Assembly (NCBI GenBank): GCA_963703555.1
Contig: CAVPEV010000057.1
Coordinates: forward strand, 1-49,932
Source of the DNA: CAVPEV01 sp963703555
GTDB lineage: Bacteria; Actinomycetota; Actinomycetes; Actinomycetales; Cellulomonadaceae
Direction of reading: 5' to 3'
DNA: 49,932 nt
The translations under genes were made by a program, and so were the position numbers. The notes below the pieces were generated by a model, which searched no databases, was not told where the DNA came from, and was given only the letters and a program-made list of their open reading frames with translations. Positions 40,078 through 48,843 of the stretch are shown here, piece after piece. Within the stretch, counting starts at the first letter, position 1; every line of letters begins with the position of its first letter.

Positions 40078-41223
40078 ATGCCTGCCGAGACCTCGCCTCA
40101 CGCCACATCCGCCGACCGGCGACGGTGGCGCCGGAACCTGGCAGACGAGCGGGCGGAAGCGGCCGTGTACCGGGACCTGGCCTCGCGGCGCACCGGGGAG
40201 GAGCGGGAGATTCTGCTGGCCCTGGCCGACGCCGAGCAACGCCACCAGCAGCACTGGCTGGGCCTGCTGGGCGGGGACGACTCCGACCTGCCGCACGGTG
40301 GTCTGCGCACCCGGGCGCTGGGCCGGCCCGCCCGTCGGCTCGGGGGGGTGTTCGTGCTGGCCCTGGCCCAGCGGGCGGAGTCCCGGTCGACCTACCGCAC
40401 GGACACCGACGCCACGGCGACCATGGCGGCCGACGAGCAGATCCACGAGGAGGTCGTGCGCGGCCTGGCGACCCGCGGGCGGAACCGACTGTCCGGGGCC
40501 TTCCGGGCTGCGGTGTTCGGGGCCAACGACGGCCTGGTGAGCAACCTCGCCCTCATCCTCGGCATCGGGGCCTCCGGTGCGCCGACCCCGACCGTCCTGC
40601 TGGCCGGCCTGGCCGGGCTGCTCGCCGGGGCGCTGTCCATGGCGGCGGGCGAGTACGTCTCGGTGCGGTCCCAGCGCGAGCTGCTGGAGGCGTCGTCCCC
40701 GAGCCCCCGCACGGCCGCCGTGGTGGGAGACCTGGACGTCGACGCCAACGAGCTGGCCCTGGTGTTCCGGGCGCGGGGCATGCCCGCCGCCGAGGCGGAC
40801 AGCAGGGCCGCGGCGATGCTCCGTCGGCTCCGGGGTGCCGGCGGAGGCGCCGACGGTGCCGGTGGCACGGCCCAGGGTGCCGCCGCGGCGGCCCAGCACC
40901 TCGACGAGGAGCCCGTTGCCGTTGTGGTCGACCAGCACGAAGCGGTGGGCACTGCGTGGAACGCGGCAGCCGCGAGCTTCAGCTTCTTCGGTTCCGGTGC
41001 GCTCATACCGGTCCTGCCATACCTGGTCGGGCTGGAGGGGTTGACGGCCGTGCTGGTCTCGACGGGCCTGGTGGGTGTGGCGCTGCTGGCGACCGGCGCC
41101 GCCGTGGGGTTGTTGTCCGGGGCGCCCCCGGGCCGGCGCGCGCTCCGGCAGCTGGCGATCGGCTACGGGGCCGCCGCCGTCACCTACCTGCTCGGTCTGC
41201 TCTTCGGGGCTGCCGGGCTCTGA
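40078..41223 (+). CDS. VIT1/CCC1-family transporter with N-terminal ferritin-like domain
   Basis: This 381-residue protein has two parts. Residues about 10-140 are a rubrerythrin/ferritin-like domain (LADERAEAAVYRDLASRRTG, ALADAEQRHQQHW, MAADEQIHEEVV) with the Glu and His residues expected for metal binding. The C-terminal part is the VIT/CCC1 membrane module (FGANDGLVSNLALILGIGAS, LLAGALSMAAGEYVSVRSQR, FSFFGSGALIPVLPYLVG). The combination suggests iron or manganese export with a cytosolic metal-capturing domain. ATG 40078 has AAGGA 8 bases upstream; ATG 40069 is the alternative. Confidence 0.9.
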   Translation: MPAETSPHATSADRRRWRRNLADERAEAAVYRDLASRRTGEEREILLALADAEQRHQQHWLGLLGGDDSDLPHGGLRTRALGRPARRLGGVFVLALAQRAESRSTYRTDTDATATMAADEQIHEEVVRGLATRGRNRLSGAFRAAVFGANDGLVSNLALILGIGASGAPTPTVLLAGLAGLLAGALSMAAGEYVSVRSQRELLEASSPSPRTAAVVGDLDVDANELALVFRARGMPAAEADSRAAAMLRRLRGAGGGADGAGGTAQGAAAAAQHLDEEPVAVVVDQHEAVGTAWNAAAASFSFFGSGALIPVLPYLVGLEGLTAVLVSTGLVGVALLATGAAVGLLSGAPPGRRALRQLAIGYGAAAVTYLLGLLFGAAGL

Positions 41224-41305
41224 CAGTGCAGGTGTGTCACTCCACCCGCCGGACCCCGCCAGGCGGGCAGGTGCGTGGAGCCGCCCGCCGCGCGTGCGCA
41301 GCAGC

Positions 41306-41344
41306 CGGCTGGCGCGCTGCGCACGCGGCTGGCGCGCTGCGCAC
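41306..41344 (+). repeat. Two 20-bp tandem units upstream of the small helical protein
   Basis: CGGCTGGCGCGCTGCGCAC occurs at 41306-41324 and again at 41326-41344. The second copy ends 15 bases before a -10-like TACGCT (41360-41365), so it covers the -35 region. It could be a duplicated protein-binding site or simply slippage. Confidence 0.5.
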
Positions 41345-41395
41345 TCGGCCCGGTCCGCCTACGCTCGGATGTTCCAGACGGTTCCGGGAGGACAC

Positions 41396-41752
41396 ATGAG
41401 GCACAGGGCAGCGTTCATCGCAGGTGCCGGTCTCGGCTACTGGGCGGGCACGCCCGGCGGACGGGCTCAGCTCACCAGGGTCGCCCACCGGCTTCGGGCG
41501 GCCTGGGAGGACCCGCACGTGCAGGACCGGATCGACCGGGTGGGGTCCGAGGCGGTGCGGGCAGCCCGGGGCGCAGCGGCCGACGTGCAGGACCGGGCGG
41601 CTGACGTGCAGGACCGGGCGTCGGACCTCCGGGACAAGGCGGCCGAGCTGCGGGGCAAGGCGGTGGACGCCGCCCGCGGGGCCGCCCGGTCGGCGCGGCA
41701 CGAGAACGGGCCCTCCGACGGCTCGACCGCCGAGGGCCCGTTCGAGGGCTGA
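41396..41752 (+). CDS. Small helical protein (YtxH-like)
   Basis: This 118-residue protein begins with a short hydrophobic segment (AAFIAGAGLGYWAGTPGG). A long amphipathic region follows, rich in Ala, Arg, Asp and Gln with repeated VQDRA(A/S)D units (ADVQDRAADVQDRASDLRDK, AAELRGKAVDAARGAA), suggesting a coiled coil or LEA-like helix. GGGAGGA precedes ATG 41396. It resembles YtxH/general-stress-type proteins. Function unknown. It converges on gntP with an 8-base gap. Confidence 0.75.
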   Translation: MRHRAAFIAGAGLGYWAGTPGGRAQLTRVAHRLRAAWEDPHVQDRIDRVGSEAVRAARGAAADVQDRAADVQDRASDLRDKAAELRGKAVDAARGAARSARHENGPSDGSTAEGPFEG

Positions 41753-41760
41753 CCTGCCGG

Positions 41761-43149
41761 CTACACCACGAGCCCGAGCAGCAGGACGAACACCAGGCCG
41801 ACCACGGACAGGACGGTCTCCATCAGCGACCAGGTCTTGAAGGTCTGGCCCACCGTCATCCCGAAGTACTCCTTGACCAGCCAGAACCCGGCGTCGTTGA
41901 CGTGGCTGAGGAACACCGACCCGGCCCCGATGGCGAGCACCATGAGGGCCGTCTGGGTGGGTGAGAGGCCTGCCGCCAGCGGTGCCACGATGCCCGAGGC
42001 GGTGATCGTGGCGACCGTCGCGGACCCGGTGGCCACCCGGATGATGACGGCGACGAGCCACGCGGCGATCAGCGGCGAGATCGGCGCGTCGGCCAGTCCC
42101 TTGGCGATGACGTCTCCGATGCCGGAGTCGACCAGGGTCTGCTTGAACCCGCCACCCGCGCCGACGATGAGCAGGATGCTCGCAATCGGTGCGAACGACG
42201 AGCCGACGAGGTCGCTGAGCTGCTGACGGGTCCGTCCCTGGCGGGCGCCGAGCACCACGAGGGCGACGAGCGTCGTGATGAGGAGCGCCACCAGGGGCGT
42301 CCCGACGAAGACCAGGACCTGGCCGACGGCCGAGCCCTGCCAGGACAGCATCTCCGCCAGGGTGCGCGCGAGCATGAGGACCACGGGCAGCAGGACGATG
42401 GCGAGCGCTACGCCGAACCGGGGCCGGGGCCGGCCGCCGTCGGCGGTGCGGTCCTGGTCCACGGAGGCGCCGAGCACCGTCTCCGGGGGGTCCAGGTGCA
42501 CCCAGCGTGCCAGCGGTCGGGCGAGCAGCGGGCCGGCGATCGCCACGGTGGGCACCGCGACGAGCAGTCCGAGACCCAGGGTCAGGCCCAGGTTGGCGTT
42601 GAGCGCCGAGATCGCGATGAGCGGACCGGGGTGCGGCGGCACCAGGCCGTGCAGCGCGGACAGGCCGGCCAGGGCAGGGATCCCCAAGAGGATCATCGAC
42701 ATCTTGGAGCGTCGAGCGGCCACCATCACCACGGGGATCAGCAGCACGACGCCGATCTCGAAGAACAGCGGGATGCCGATGACGAAGGCGACGAGAGCCA
42801 TCGCCCACGGCAGCCGTTGGGCGGGCGTACGGCTGAGGATCGTGTCGACGATGGCGTCTGCACCGCCGGAGTTGATGAGCAAGGTGCCGATCGCCGCGCC
42901 GAGGGCGATGAGGATGCCGACGCCGGCCACCGTCGAGCCGAGTCCTGTGCTGAAGCTGGTGAACGCGTTGGCGTAGCCCATGCCGGCGGTGACGGCCATG
43001 ACGGCGGCGCCCAGCATGAGGGACAGGAACGGGTGCAGCTTCAACCACACGATGAGGACGACGATGACCGCGATACCGAGGACCGCCGCGACGACGAGCT
43101 GTGTGGAGCTCGCGGTCGTGGCCACCTCGGCTGCGGCGGGATGCAGCAT
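41761..43149 (-). CDS. Gluconate:H+ symporter, GntP family
   Basis: This 462-residue transporter with about 12 hydrophobic helices carries GntP-family segments: VWLKLHPFLSLMLGAAVMAV, GLVPPHPGPLIAISALNANL, GAGGGFKQTLVDSGIGDVI and FLSHVNDAGFWLVKEYFGMT. GAAGGAG precedes ATG 43149. It lies 90 bases downstream of gntK on the same strand, forming a gluconate uptake and phosphorylation operon. Confidence 0.9.
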   Translation of the reverse strand: MLHPAAAEVATTASSTQLVVAAVLGIAVIVVLIVWLKLHPFLSLMLGAAVMAVTAGMGYANAFTSFSTGLGSTVAGVGILIALGAAIGTLLINSGGADAIVDTILSRTPAQRLPWAMALVAFVIGIPLFFEIGVVLLIPVVMVAARRSKMSMILLGIPALAGLSALHGLVPPHPGPLIAISALNANLGLTLGLGLLVAVPTVAIAGPLLARPLARWVHLDPPETVLGASVDQDRTADGGRPRPRFGVALAIVLLPVVLMLARTLAEMLSWQGSAVGQVLVFVGTPLVALLITTLVALVVLGARQGRTRQQLSDLVGSSFAPIASILLIVGAGGGFKQTLVDSGIGDVIAKGLADAPISPLIAAWLVAVIIRVATGSATVATITASGIVAPLAAGLSPTQTALMVLAIGAGSVFLSHVNDAGFWLVKEYFGMTVGQTFKTWSLMETVLSVVGLVFVLLLGLVV

Positions 43150-43239
43150 GGTGACTCCTTCGTCAGGGCTGGGCGATCCGTGCGGATCGCGACGGGGCGA
43201 TGGACCGACGGCCTGGGGCCGCGGACCGGCTGTGGCGGG

Positions 43240-43773
43240 TCAGGCCGCCGGATCGGTGAGGCCGAGGGCCCGGAGGGCGGCCTCGGCCACGGGCTGCGGG
43301 GCAGCGGAGACGTCCACGGTCACGCCGTCCTCCTCGGGCGTGAGCGGCTGCAGCGCCTCGTACTGGGAGGGCAGCAGGGACGCGGGCATGAAGTGCCCGG
43401 TGCGGCCGCCGATCCGATCGGCGACGAGGTCCGGGGAACCGGCCAGGTGGACGAAGCGCACCCGGCCCTCGGCCGCGCGCAGCACGTCCCGGTAGGCGAC
43501 CTTGAGCGCCGAGCAGGTCACGACGGTGGAGCGGCCTTGACGCGCGTGCGTGGTCATCCAGTCCCGGATGGCCCGCAACCACGGCCAGCGGTCCTCGTCG
43601 GTGAGCGGGACCCCGTGGCTCATCTTCTCGATGTTGGCTGCCGGGTGGAACTCGTCGGCCTCGGCCAGCGGCCAGCCGAGCCGCTCGGCGAGCAGGGCCG
43701 CGACGGTCGACTTGCCGGAGCCCGACACCCCCATGACGACCAGGTGCTGGATCTCGGCCGAGCTCTCGACCAT
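43240..43773 (-). CDS. gntK: Gluconokinase
   Basis: This 177-residue kinase has P-loop VMGVSGSGKSTVAALLAERL, then EADEFHPAANIEKMSHGVPL, TDEDRWPWLRAIRDWM, VVTCSALKVAYRDVLR and GHFMPASLLPSQYEALQPL, all typical of GntK. It phosphorylates gluconate at O6 to give 6-phosphogluconate. GAGGAGA precedes ATG 43773. The upstream region shared with the divergent regulator holds a GntR-type operator. Confidence 0.93.
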   Translation of the reverse strand: MVESSAEIQHLVVMGVSGSGKSTVAALLAERLGWPLAEADEFHPAANIEKMSHGVPLTDEDRWPWLRAIRDWMTTHARQGRSTVVTCSALKVAYRDVLRAAEGRVRFVHLAGSPDLVADRIGGRTGHFMPASLLPSQYEALQPLTPEEDGVTVDVSAAPQPVAEAALRALGLTDPAA

Positions 43774-43831
43774 CAACTCTCCTCGACGTCGTCGTCAGGT
43801 GGCTGCTCTGTCCGGGGCCAGACTCTCCCAT

Positions 43832-43845
43832 AAGGTCAGACCATT
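43832..43845. promoter_or_regulatory. GntR-type operator between gntK and its regulator
   Basis: AAGGTCAGACCATT contains the odd palindrome GGTC-A-GACC (43834-43842), the GGTC/GACC core common to FadR/GntR-family sites. It is 59 bases upstream of gntK and 134 bases upstream of the regulator, and should mediate gluconate control of both. Confidence 0.55.
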
Positions 43846-43978
43846 AGCAAGTGAAGGTCGTACCAGTGGGTGCTCGGCGGGTCGAGGATGGGGGAATGTG
43901 CCGGCCGCGCCGGCTGGGTCGGTAGCGTCGGACGGTGCACCGCGCCAGGCGGGGCAGGGCCGGCAGGAGGGAGCACAG

Positions 43979-44701
43979 ATGGGCACGACGGCAGTTCCGC
44001 CCCGGCACGGGGCCGTCGTCGAGGCCCTCGGCCGGGAGATCACCGACGGTGCGCTCGCCCCAGGCGACACCCTCACGCTCGAACAGATCCAGCGGCGGTT
44101 CGGCGTCTCGCGCACCGTGGCCCGGGAGGCCATGCGGCTGCTCGAGGCTCTGGGTCTGGTCCGGTCCGGGCGCCGGGTGGGGATCGTCGTCCAGCCGTCG
44201 CAGGGGTGGGCCGTGTTCGACCCGCTGGTCATCCGGTGGCGGCTGGCCGGACCGGGCCGCGCCGGCCAGCTGCGCTCGCTCACGCAGCTCCGCGGTGCCG
44301 TCGAACCGGCCGCCGCCGCTGGCGCCGCCGAGCACGCCGACTGGTCGGACCGCGCCTGGATCGTCGAGCTGGCCGGCAGGCTGCGGGTCCTCGGCGAGGC
44401 CGGCCGGCTGGAGGAGTTCCTCGCCGTGGACCAGGAGTTCCACGCTCTGTTGCTGCGGGCCTGCGGCAACGAGATGTTCGCGGCGCTCACCGACGTGGTC
44501 GGCGAGGTCCTCGCCGGGCGCACGCACCTGGGCCTCATGCCGGCCCACCCGGAGCCCCGGGCGCTGGACCTGCACGAAGCGGTCGCCCGGGCCGTGCAGG
44601 GTGGCGACCCGGCGACCGCTGCGGACGCCATGGCCGAGATCGTCCGCGAGGCGGGCGGGGCGCTGGAGGCGGCCACCGCGGGTCCGGAGGCCGGGTTCTA
44701 G
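43979..44701 (+). CDS. GntR-family (FadR subgroup) regulator, probable gluconate repressor
   Basis: This 240-residue regulator has an N-terminal winged helix (ALAPGDTLTLEQIQRRFGVS, RTVAREAMRLLEALGLV) and a C-terminal FCD domain (LRGAVEPAAAAGAAEHA, FLAVDQEFHALLLRACGNEM, DLHEAVARAVQGGD). The FCD domain carries metal/ligand-binding Asp and His residues. AGGAGGGA precedes ATG 43979. Divergent from gntK-gntP, it most likely represses that operon until gluconate or 6-phosphogluconate is present. Its TAG overlaps the stop of the convergent MFS gene. Confidence 0.9.
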   Translation: MGTTAVPPRHGAVVEALGREITDGALAPGDTLTLEQIQRRFGVSRTVAREAMRLLEALGLVRSGRRVGIVVQPSQGWAVFDPLVIRWRLAGPGRAGQLRSLTQLRGAVEPAAAAGAAEHADWSDRAWIVELAGRLRVLGEAGRLEEFLAVDQEFHALLLRACGNEMFAALTDVVGEVLAGRTHLGLMPAHPEPRALDLHEAVARAVQGGDPATAADAMAEIVREAGGALEAATAGPEAGF

Positions 44702-45954
44702 CCCAGCGGCGCGGCGGGCGGCTCGGCAGCCTCGGGGGCCACGAGCTCGACGCGCGGCCGGCCCCTGCGCAGCCAGCCCAGCGACACCCCGGTGACCACG
44801 ACGGCCAGACCGGCCGAGGTGACGACGACGAGGAACCCCCCGTGCGAGCCGGCCCGGTCGATCGCCGAGCCGGCGACCGACGCGCCGACGGAGACCCCGG
44901 CGCCCATCGCGGTGGACAGCCAGGCCAGCCCCTCGGTGAGCCGGGCGGCGGGCACCAGCTCCTGCGCCAGACCGTTGCCGTTGATGATGGTCGGCGCGAT
45001 CGCCAGGCCGGCGACGAACATGATCGCGGCGAGAGCGCCCACGGAGTCGGCGAGGACGAACAGCGAGGACCCGAGCGCCAGGGCGACGGTGCCGACGGCG
45101 AACCGGCGCCACAGCGGTGCGACCCAGCTGCGGGCCCCGTAGACGAGCCCGGACAGCATGGAGCCGAGGGCGAACACGGCCAGCACGAGGCCGGCCTGCG
45201 ACGCCCGGTGCTGCTCGCCGGCGAGGGCCACCGTCGAGACGTCGGTCGCACCGAAGATCCCGCCCATCGCCACGAACACGCCGATGACCGCCACCATGCC
45301 GCCGGAGCGCAGCACCGAGCCGGGCCGCGCGACGCCCGCCGCTCTGGCCGGGACCGGCTCGGCCGACGGCTCGGTGCCCCGTAGCGCGAGGAACCAGTAG
45401 CCCCCGCCGAGCATCGCCACGACGGGCACGAGCAGCGCTGCGTACGGCGACACGGAGGCGGCGAGCGTCGTGGCGACCACCGGCCCCACGATGAAGGTCA
45501 CCTCGTCGAGCGCGGACTCCAGGGAGTACGCCGTGTGCAGCTCGCCGGGGTCGCCGAGCAGCACGGACCAGCGGGCCCGCACCAGCGCGCCCATGCTGCC
45601 GATGGTGGCTCCGGTCAGCACCGCAGCCGCGTACAGCCAGCCCTCGGGTGCCCGCTGCCAGCCGGCCACGACGAGGCCGACGAGGCCGAGGGCGGCGAGT
45701 GCGATGGCCGGGCGCATGACCCGGGCCTGACCGTGCCGGTCCACCAGGCGGGCCAGCGGCGGCCCGCACACCGCCTGGGTGAGGACGTAGGCGGCGGACA
45801 CCCGCCCGGCCAGCGCGTACGAGCCGTACAGCGCCTGCACCATGAGGACCGTGCCGATGCCCGCCATCGACATCGGCAGCCGCGAGACCAGGCCGGCTGC
45901 CGAGAACTGCCAGGCGCCGGGACGTCGGAGCAGGTCACGGTACGGGTCGAGCAC
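44698..45954 (-). CDS. MFS transporter
   Basis: This 418-residue protein has about 12 membrane helices. After a short cytoplasmic start (LDPYRDLLRRPGAWQFSAAG) comes LPMSMAGIGTVLMVQALYGS, and LARLVDRHGQARVMRPAIAL matches the loop 2-3 MFS signature (G..D..G....). The second half has FALGSMLSGLVYGARSWV and ELVPAARLTEGLAWLSTAMG. GTG 45954 is the likely start, since the open frame before it is Arg/Pro/Ser-rich shadow. It resembles drug-efflux-type MFS proteins; the substrate is unknown. It shares the CTAG at 44698-44701 with gntR as overlapping convergent stops. Confidence 0.87.
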   Translation of the reverse strand: MLDPYRDLLRRPGAWQFSAAGLVSRLPMSMAGIGTVLMVQALYGSYALAGRVSAAYVLTQAVCGPPLARLVDRHGQARVMRPAIALAALGLVGLVVAGWQRAPEGWLYAAAVLTGATIGSMGALVRARWSVLLGDPGELHTAYSLESALDEVTFIVGPVVATTLAASVSPYAALLVPVVAMLGGGYWFLALRGTEPSAEPVPARAAGVARPGSVLRSGGMVAVIGVFVAMGGIFGATDVSTVALAGEQHRASQAGLVLAVFALGSMLSGLVYGARSWVAPLWRRFAVGTVALALGSSLFVLADSVGALAAIMFVAGLAIAPTIINGNGLAQELVPAARLTEGLAWLSTAMGAGVSVGASVAGSAIDRAGSHGGFLVVVTSAGLAVVVTGVSLGWLRRGRPRVELVAPEAAEPPAAPLG

Positions 45955-46021
45955 CCGCCCAGTGTCCCATCCGGGCCGGACCGGGCCGGACCGCGCCGGG
46001 GTCGGACCAGGTCCCCGCCGG

Positions 46022-47695
46022 TCAGCCCAGGGCGTCCGCCACGACCTGGCGGGCCGCCTCCTGGACCTGCGTGAGGTGCTCGGGCGAGCGGAACGACTCG
46101 GCGTAGATCTTGTAGACGCTCTCCGTCCCCGACGGCCTGGCGGCGAACCACGCATCGGCGGTGGTGACCTTGAGGCCGCCGATGGGTTCGCCGTTGCCGG
46201 GGGCGTGGGTGAGCTTGGCGGTGATCGGGTCGCCGGCCAGCGTCGTCGCGCTCACCTGGTCCGCGGACAGGTGCGCCAGGGCCTCCTTCTGCCCCAGCGT
46301 CGCGGGGGCGTCCACCCGGGCGTACCAGGACTCCCCGAGGTCGGCGACCAGCTCCCGGTGGTGCTCGGAAGGGGACTTCCCGGTCCGGGCGATGATCTCC
46401 GAGGCGAGCAGCGCCAGGATGATCCCGTCCTTGTCCGTGGTCCACACGGTGCCGTCCGTGCGCAGGAACGACGCACCTGCCGACTCCTCCCCGCCGAACC
46501 CGACCGAGCCGTCGAGAAGGCCGGGCACGAACCACTTGAAGCCGACCGGCACCTCCAGCAGGCGCCGGCCCAGCCGCGCTGACACCCGGTCGACGAGCGA
46601 GGAGGACACCAGGGTCTTGCCCACGGCAGCATCGGCGGACCACCCGGGCCGTGCCCCGGCGTACAGGTAGCTGATCGCCACCGCGAGGTAGTGGTTCGGG
46701 TTCATCAGTCCGGCATCGGGGGTGACGATGCCGTGCCGGTCGGCATCCGCGTCGTTGCCGGTGGCCACGTCGAAGGCGGCCGAGCCCTCGGTCATCCGGC
46801 GGACCAGGGACGTCATGGCGTACGGGGAGGAGCAGTCCATCCGGATCTTGCCGTCCCAGTCCAGGGTCATGAACGCCCACCGCGGGTCCACCTGCGGGTT
46901 GACCACGGTGAGGTCCAACCCGTGCCGCTCGGCGATGGCGGCCCAGTAGTCCACCGACGCGCCGCCGAGCGGGTCCGCGCCGATGCGCACCCCTGCCGTG
47001 CGGATCGCCTCCAGGTCGACGACGTGCGGCAAGTCGTCGACGTAGGCGGTGAGGTAGTCGTGCCGTCGGGTGGTGTCCGCCGCCAGCGCCGCCTCCGTGC
47101 TCAGCCGGGGCACCCGTCGCCAGCCGTCGCGGAGCAGCGCGTTGGCCCGGTCGGCGATCCACGCCGTGGCGTCCGCACCGGCGGGTCCGCCGTGCGGCGG
47201 GTTGTACTTGAAGCCGCCGTCGCGCGGTGGGTTGTGCGAGGGGGTGACGACGATCCCGTCGGCCAGGCCCGGACCGTGCGTGCGCACGTTCTCGCTGGTC
47301 GCAGCGCCGTTGTGGAGCAGGATGGCGTGCGAGACCGCCGGGGTCGGCGTGACCGCGTCGCGGGCGTCCACCCGCATCTCGACGCCCGCCGCGGCGAGCA
47401 CCTGCACGGCGGTGCGCCAGGCCGGCAGCGACAGGCCGTGGGTGTCGCGGCCGATGAACAGCGGGCCGTCCGTGCCCTGGCTGCGCCGGTACTCCACGAT
47501 GGCAGCGGTGATGGCGACGATGTGCGCCTCGGTGAAGGCGGAGTCCAGGCTGGACCCGCGGTGGCCGCTGGTGCCGAACACCACCCGCTGGGCGGGTTCG
47601 TCGGGGTCCGGGGTGCGGTCGTAGTAGGCATCGACGAGGGCGTCGACGTCGACGAGGTCCGAGGGCTGGGCGGGGGTTCCGGCGCGCGGGTCCAT
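46022..47695 (-). CDS. pgm: Alpha-D-glucose phosphate-specific phosphoglucomutase
   Basis: This 557-residue enzyme interconverts glucose 1-phosphate and glucose 6-phosphate. It shows FGTSGHRGSSLDSAFTEAHI near the start, the phosphoserine loop GIVVTPSHNPPRDGGFKYNP, the metal loop VATGNDADADRHGIV, the sugar-binding loop GFGGEESAGASFLR and the phosphate-binding loop AARPSGTESVYKIY. Length and motifs match the Pgm (E. coli-type) branch. ATG 47695 is divergent from the DUF5926 gene with an 82-base gap. Confidence 0.95.
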   Translation of the reverse strand: MDPRAGTPAQPSDLVDVDALVDAYYDRTPDPDEPAQRVVFGTSGHRGSSLDSAFTEAHIVAITAAIVEYRRSQGTDGPLFIGRDTHGLSLPAWRTAVQVLAAAGVEMRVDARDAVTPTPAVSHAILLHNGAATSENVRTHGPGLADGIVVTPSHNPPRDGGFKYNPPHGGPAGADATAWIADRANALLRDGWRRVPRLSTEAALAADTTRRHDYLTAYVDDLPHVVDLEAIRTAGVRIGADPLGGASVDYWAAIAERHGLDLTVVNPQVDPRWAFMTLDWDGKIRMDCSSPYAMTSLVRRMTEGSAAFDVATGNDADADRHGIVTPDAGLMNPNHYLAVAISYLYAGARPGWSADAAVGKTLVSSSLVDRVSARLGRRLLEVPVGFKWFVPGLLDGSVGFGGEESAGASFLRTDGTVWTTDKDGIILALLASEIIARTGKSPSEHHRELVADLGESWYARVDAPATLGQKEALAHLSADQVSATTLAGDPITAKLTHAPGNGEPIGGLKVTTADAWFAARPSGTESVYKIYAESFRSPEHLTQVQEAARQVVADALG

Positions 47696-47764
47696 GGGGC
47701 CCGATCCTGCCACCCGGTACGCGCCCGCGGGGCACCGGGAGACGTGGGCAGCCCAGCGGGCCGG

Positions 47765-47770
47765 TACCCT
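47765..47770 (+). promoter_or_regulatory. -10 element for a leaderless DUF5926 transcript
   Basis: TACCCT ends 7 bases before ATG 47778, and no ribosome-binding site is present. Confidence 0.5.
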
Positions 47771-47777
47771 CCCCGGC

Positions 47778-48602
47778 ATGGCGACCGGATCCGCGGAGTT
47801 CGTGCTGCGACCCTTCGAGGGCCTCCCGGGTGAGCCGGACTGGGTGGCGCTGAAGGAGGTGGTCCCGGCGGCGACGGCCACCGCGCGCACCGTGGCCGAG
47901 CGCGGCGGCCGGGACGTGCTCGTCACCACCTCGCTGCCCGAGGGCTCGGCCGCGCTGCACCGTGCGGACGGGGTGGTCCTTCTGGCTCTGGCACCGCTCG
48001 GCGGCTCCGGCGACGCCAGCCGCGACGGCGCGGCCGCTCTGCTCACCGCGCTGGCCGCCGAGCCCGGCACGGCGGTGCCGCTCGGCCCGCTGCCCGGCCC
48101 CGGGCCGCGCCTGCAGGACGTCCTCGACCCGGACGTCCCGTTCGTGGTCACCGTGCACGACGGCTTCCAGTGGTGGGCGGCCCCCGACAGCGAGGCGACC
48201 GCCGAGCTGCGCGAGGAGATCGAGGAGGCGGACGCCGCCGTCGCACCGACCCGCCGGCTGGCCTCCGTGCCGTTCGCGTACTGGTCCCGGCTGGGTGGCC
48301 GGGAGTTCGTCCGGTGGGCCCAGCCTGCGGACGAGCAGCAGGTCCTCGACGGTCTGGCCCGGCTGCATGCGGTGCGCGAGTCCGGGTTCGCCGGCGGGAG
48401 GTTCGTCGGGTACTTCCGGTCCAGCGGGCTGGTGATCGTGGTCTGGGAGCTGGCGCGCGGCACCGAGGCGGAGCAGGCCGAGGCGGCCCTCGCTCAGTTC
48501 GCTCCACGGTTCCTGGCGGCGGTCGGCGAGACCGCGGGCCTGGACCCCGCGGCGCGGCGAGCCCGGTCGGGCCTGGTGGCCCGGCAGGTCACCCTGCGCT
48601 GA
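47778..48602 (+). CDS. DUF5926 family protein
   Basis: This 274-residue soluble protein contains LRPFEGLPGEPDWVALKEVV and PAATATARTVAERGG at the N-terminus, then LLALAPLGGSGDASRDGAAA, LPGPGPRLQDVLDPDVPFVV and VHDGFQWW, the pattern of the actinobacterial DUF5926 family. The basic N-terminal extension often found in that family is absent, as the likely start is the leaderless ATG 47778. Function unknown. Confidence 0.8.
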   Translation: MATGSAEFVLRPFEGLPGEPDWVALKEVVPAATATARTVAERGGRDVLVTTSLPEGSAALHRADGVVLLALAPLGGSGDASRDGAAALLTALAAEPGTAVPLGPLPGPGPRLQDVLDPDVPFVVTVHDGFQWWAAPDSEATAELREEIEEADAAVAPTRRLASVPFAYWSRLGGREFVRWAQPADEQQVLDGLARLHAVRESGFAGGRFVGYFRSSGLVIVVWELARGTEAEQAEAALAQFAPRFLAAVGETAGLDPAARRARSGLVARQVTLR

Positions 48603-48620
48603 CTCGCGTTGCTAGGCACA

Positions 48621-48842
48621 TCATCCCAGGTCATAAGCACTTTTCAGGCCCGCTCCAGGTCCGGTCGACCCCCTACGGGGTGTCCGGCTCGGGCTGATCC
48701 CCGGGGTCCGCCGTTGGTGGTGGTGCGAGCGCCTGGATGAGACCGCCGCGCCAATGAGAGAGGCTCCCAGGGGCATCAAGGTCCAGCGCACGAGCGTCAC
48801 GGTGACGTCGACCGCGCCGATGACGAAGTCCTCGTTCGGCAC
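48621..48842 (-). CDS. Small membrane protein (73 aa), unknown function
   Basis: From GTG 48842 the minus strand encodes PNEDFVIGAVDVTVTLVRWT, one membrane segment (LMPLGASLIGAAV), then SRRSHHHQRR and a polar tail. The start is 1 base after the stop of the upstream gene (TGA-G-GTG), so translation is probably coupled. Codon use after residue 40 is less convincing. No family recognised. Confidence 0.5.
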   Translation of the reverse strand: MPNEDFVIGAVDVTVTLVRWTLMPLGASLIGAAVSSRRSHHHQRRTPGISPSRTPRRGSTGPGAGLKSAYDLG

Positions 48843-48843
48843 C

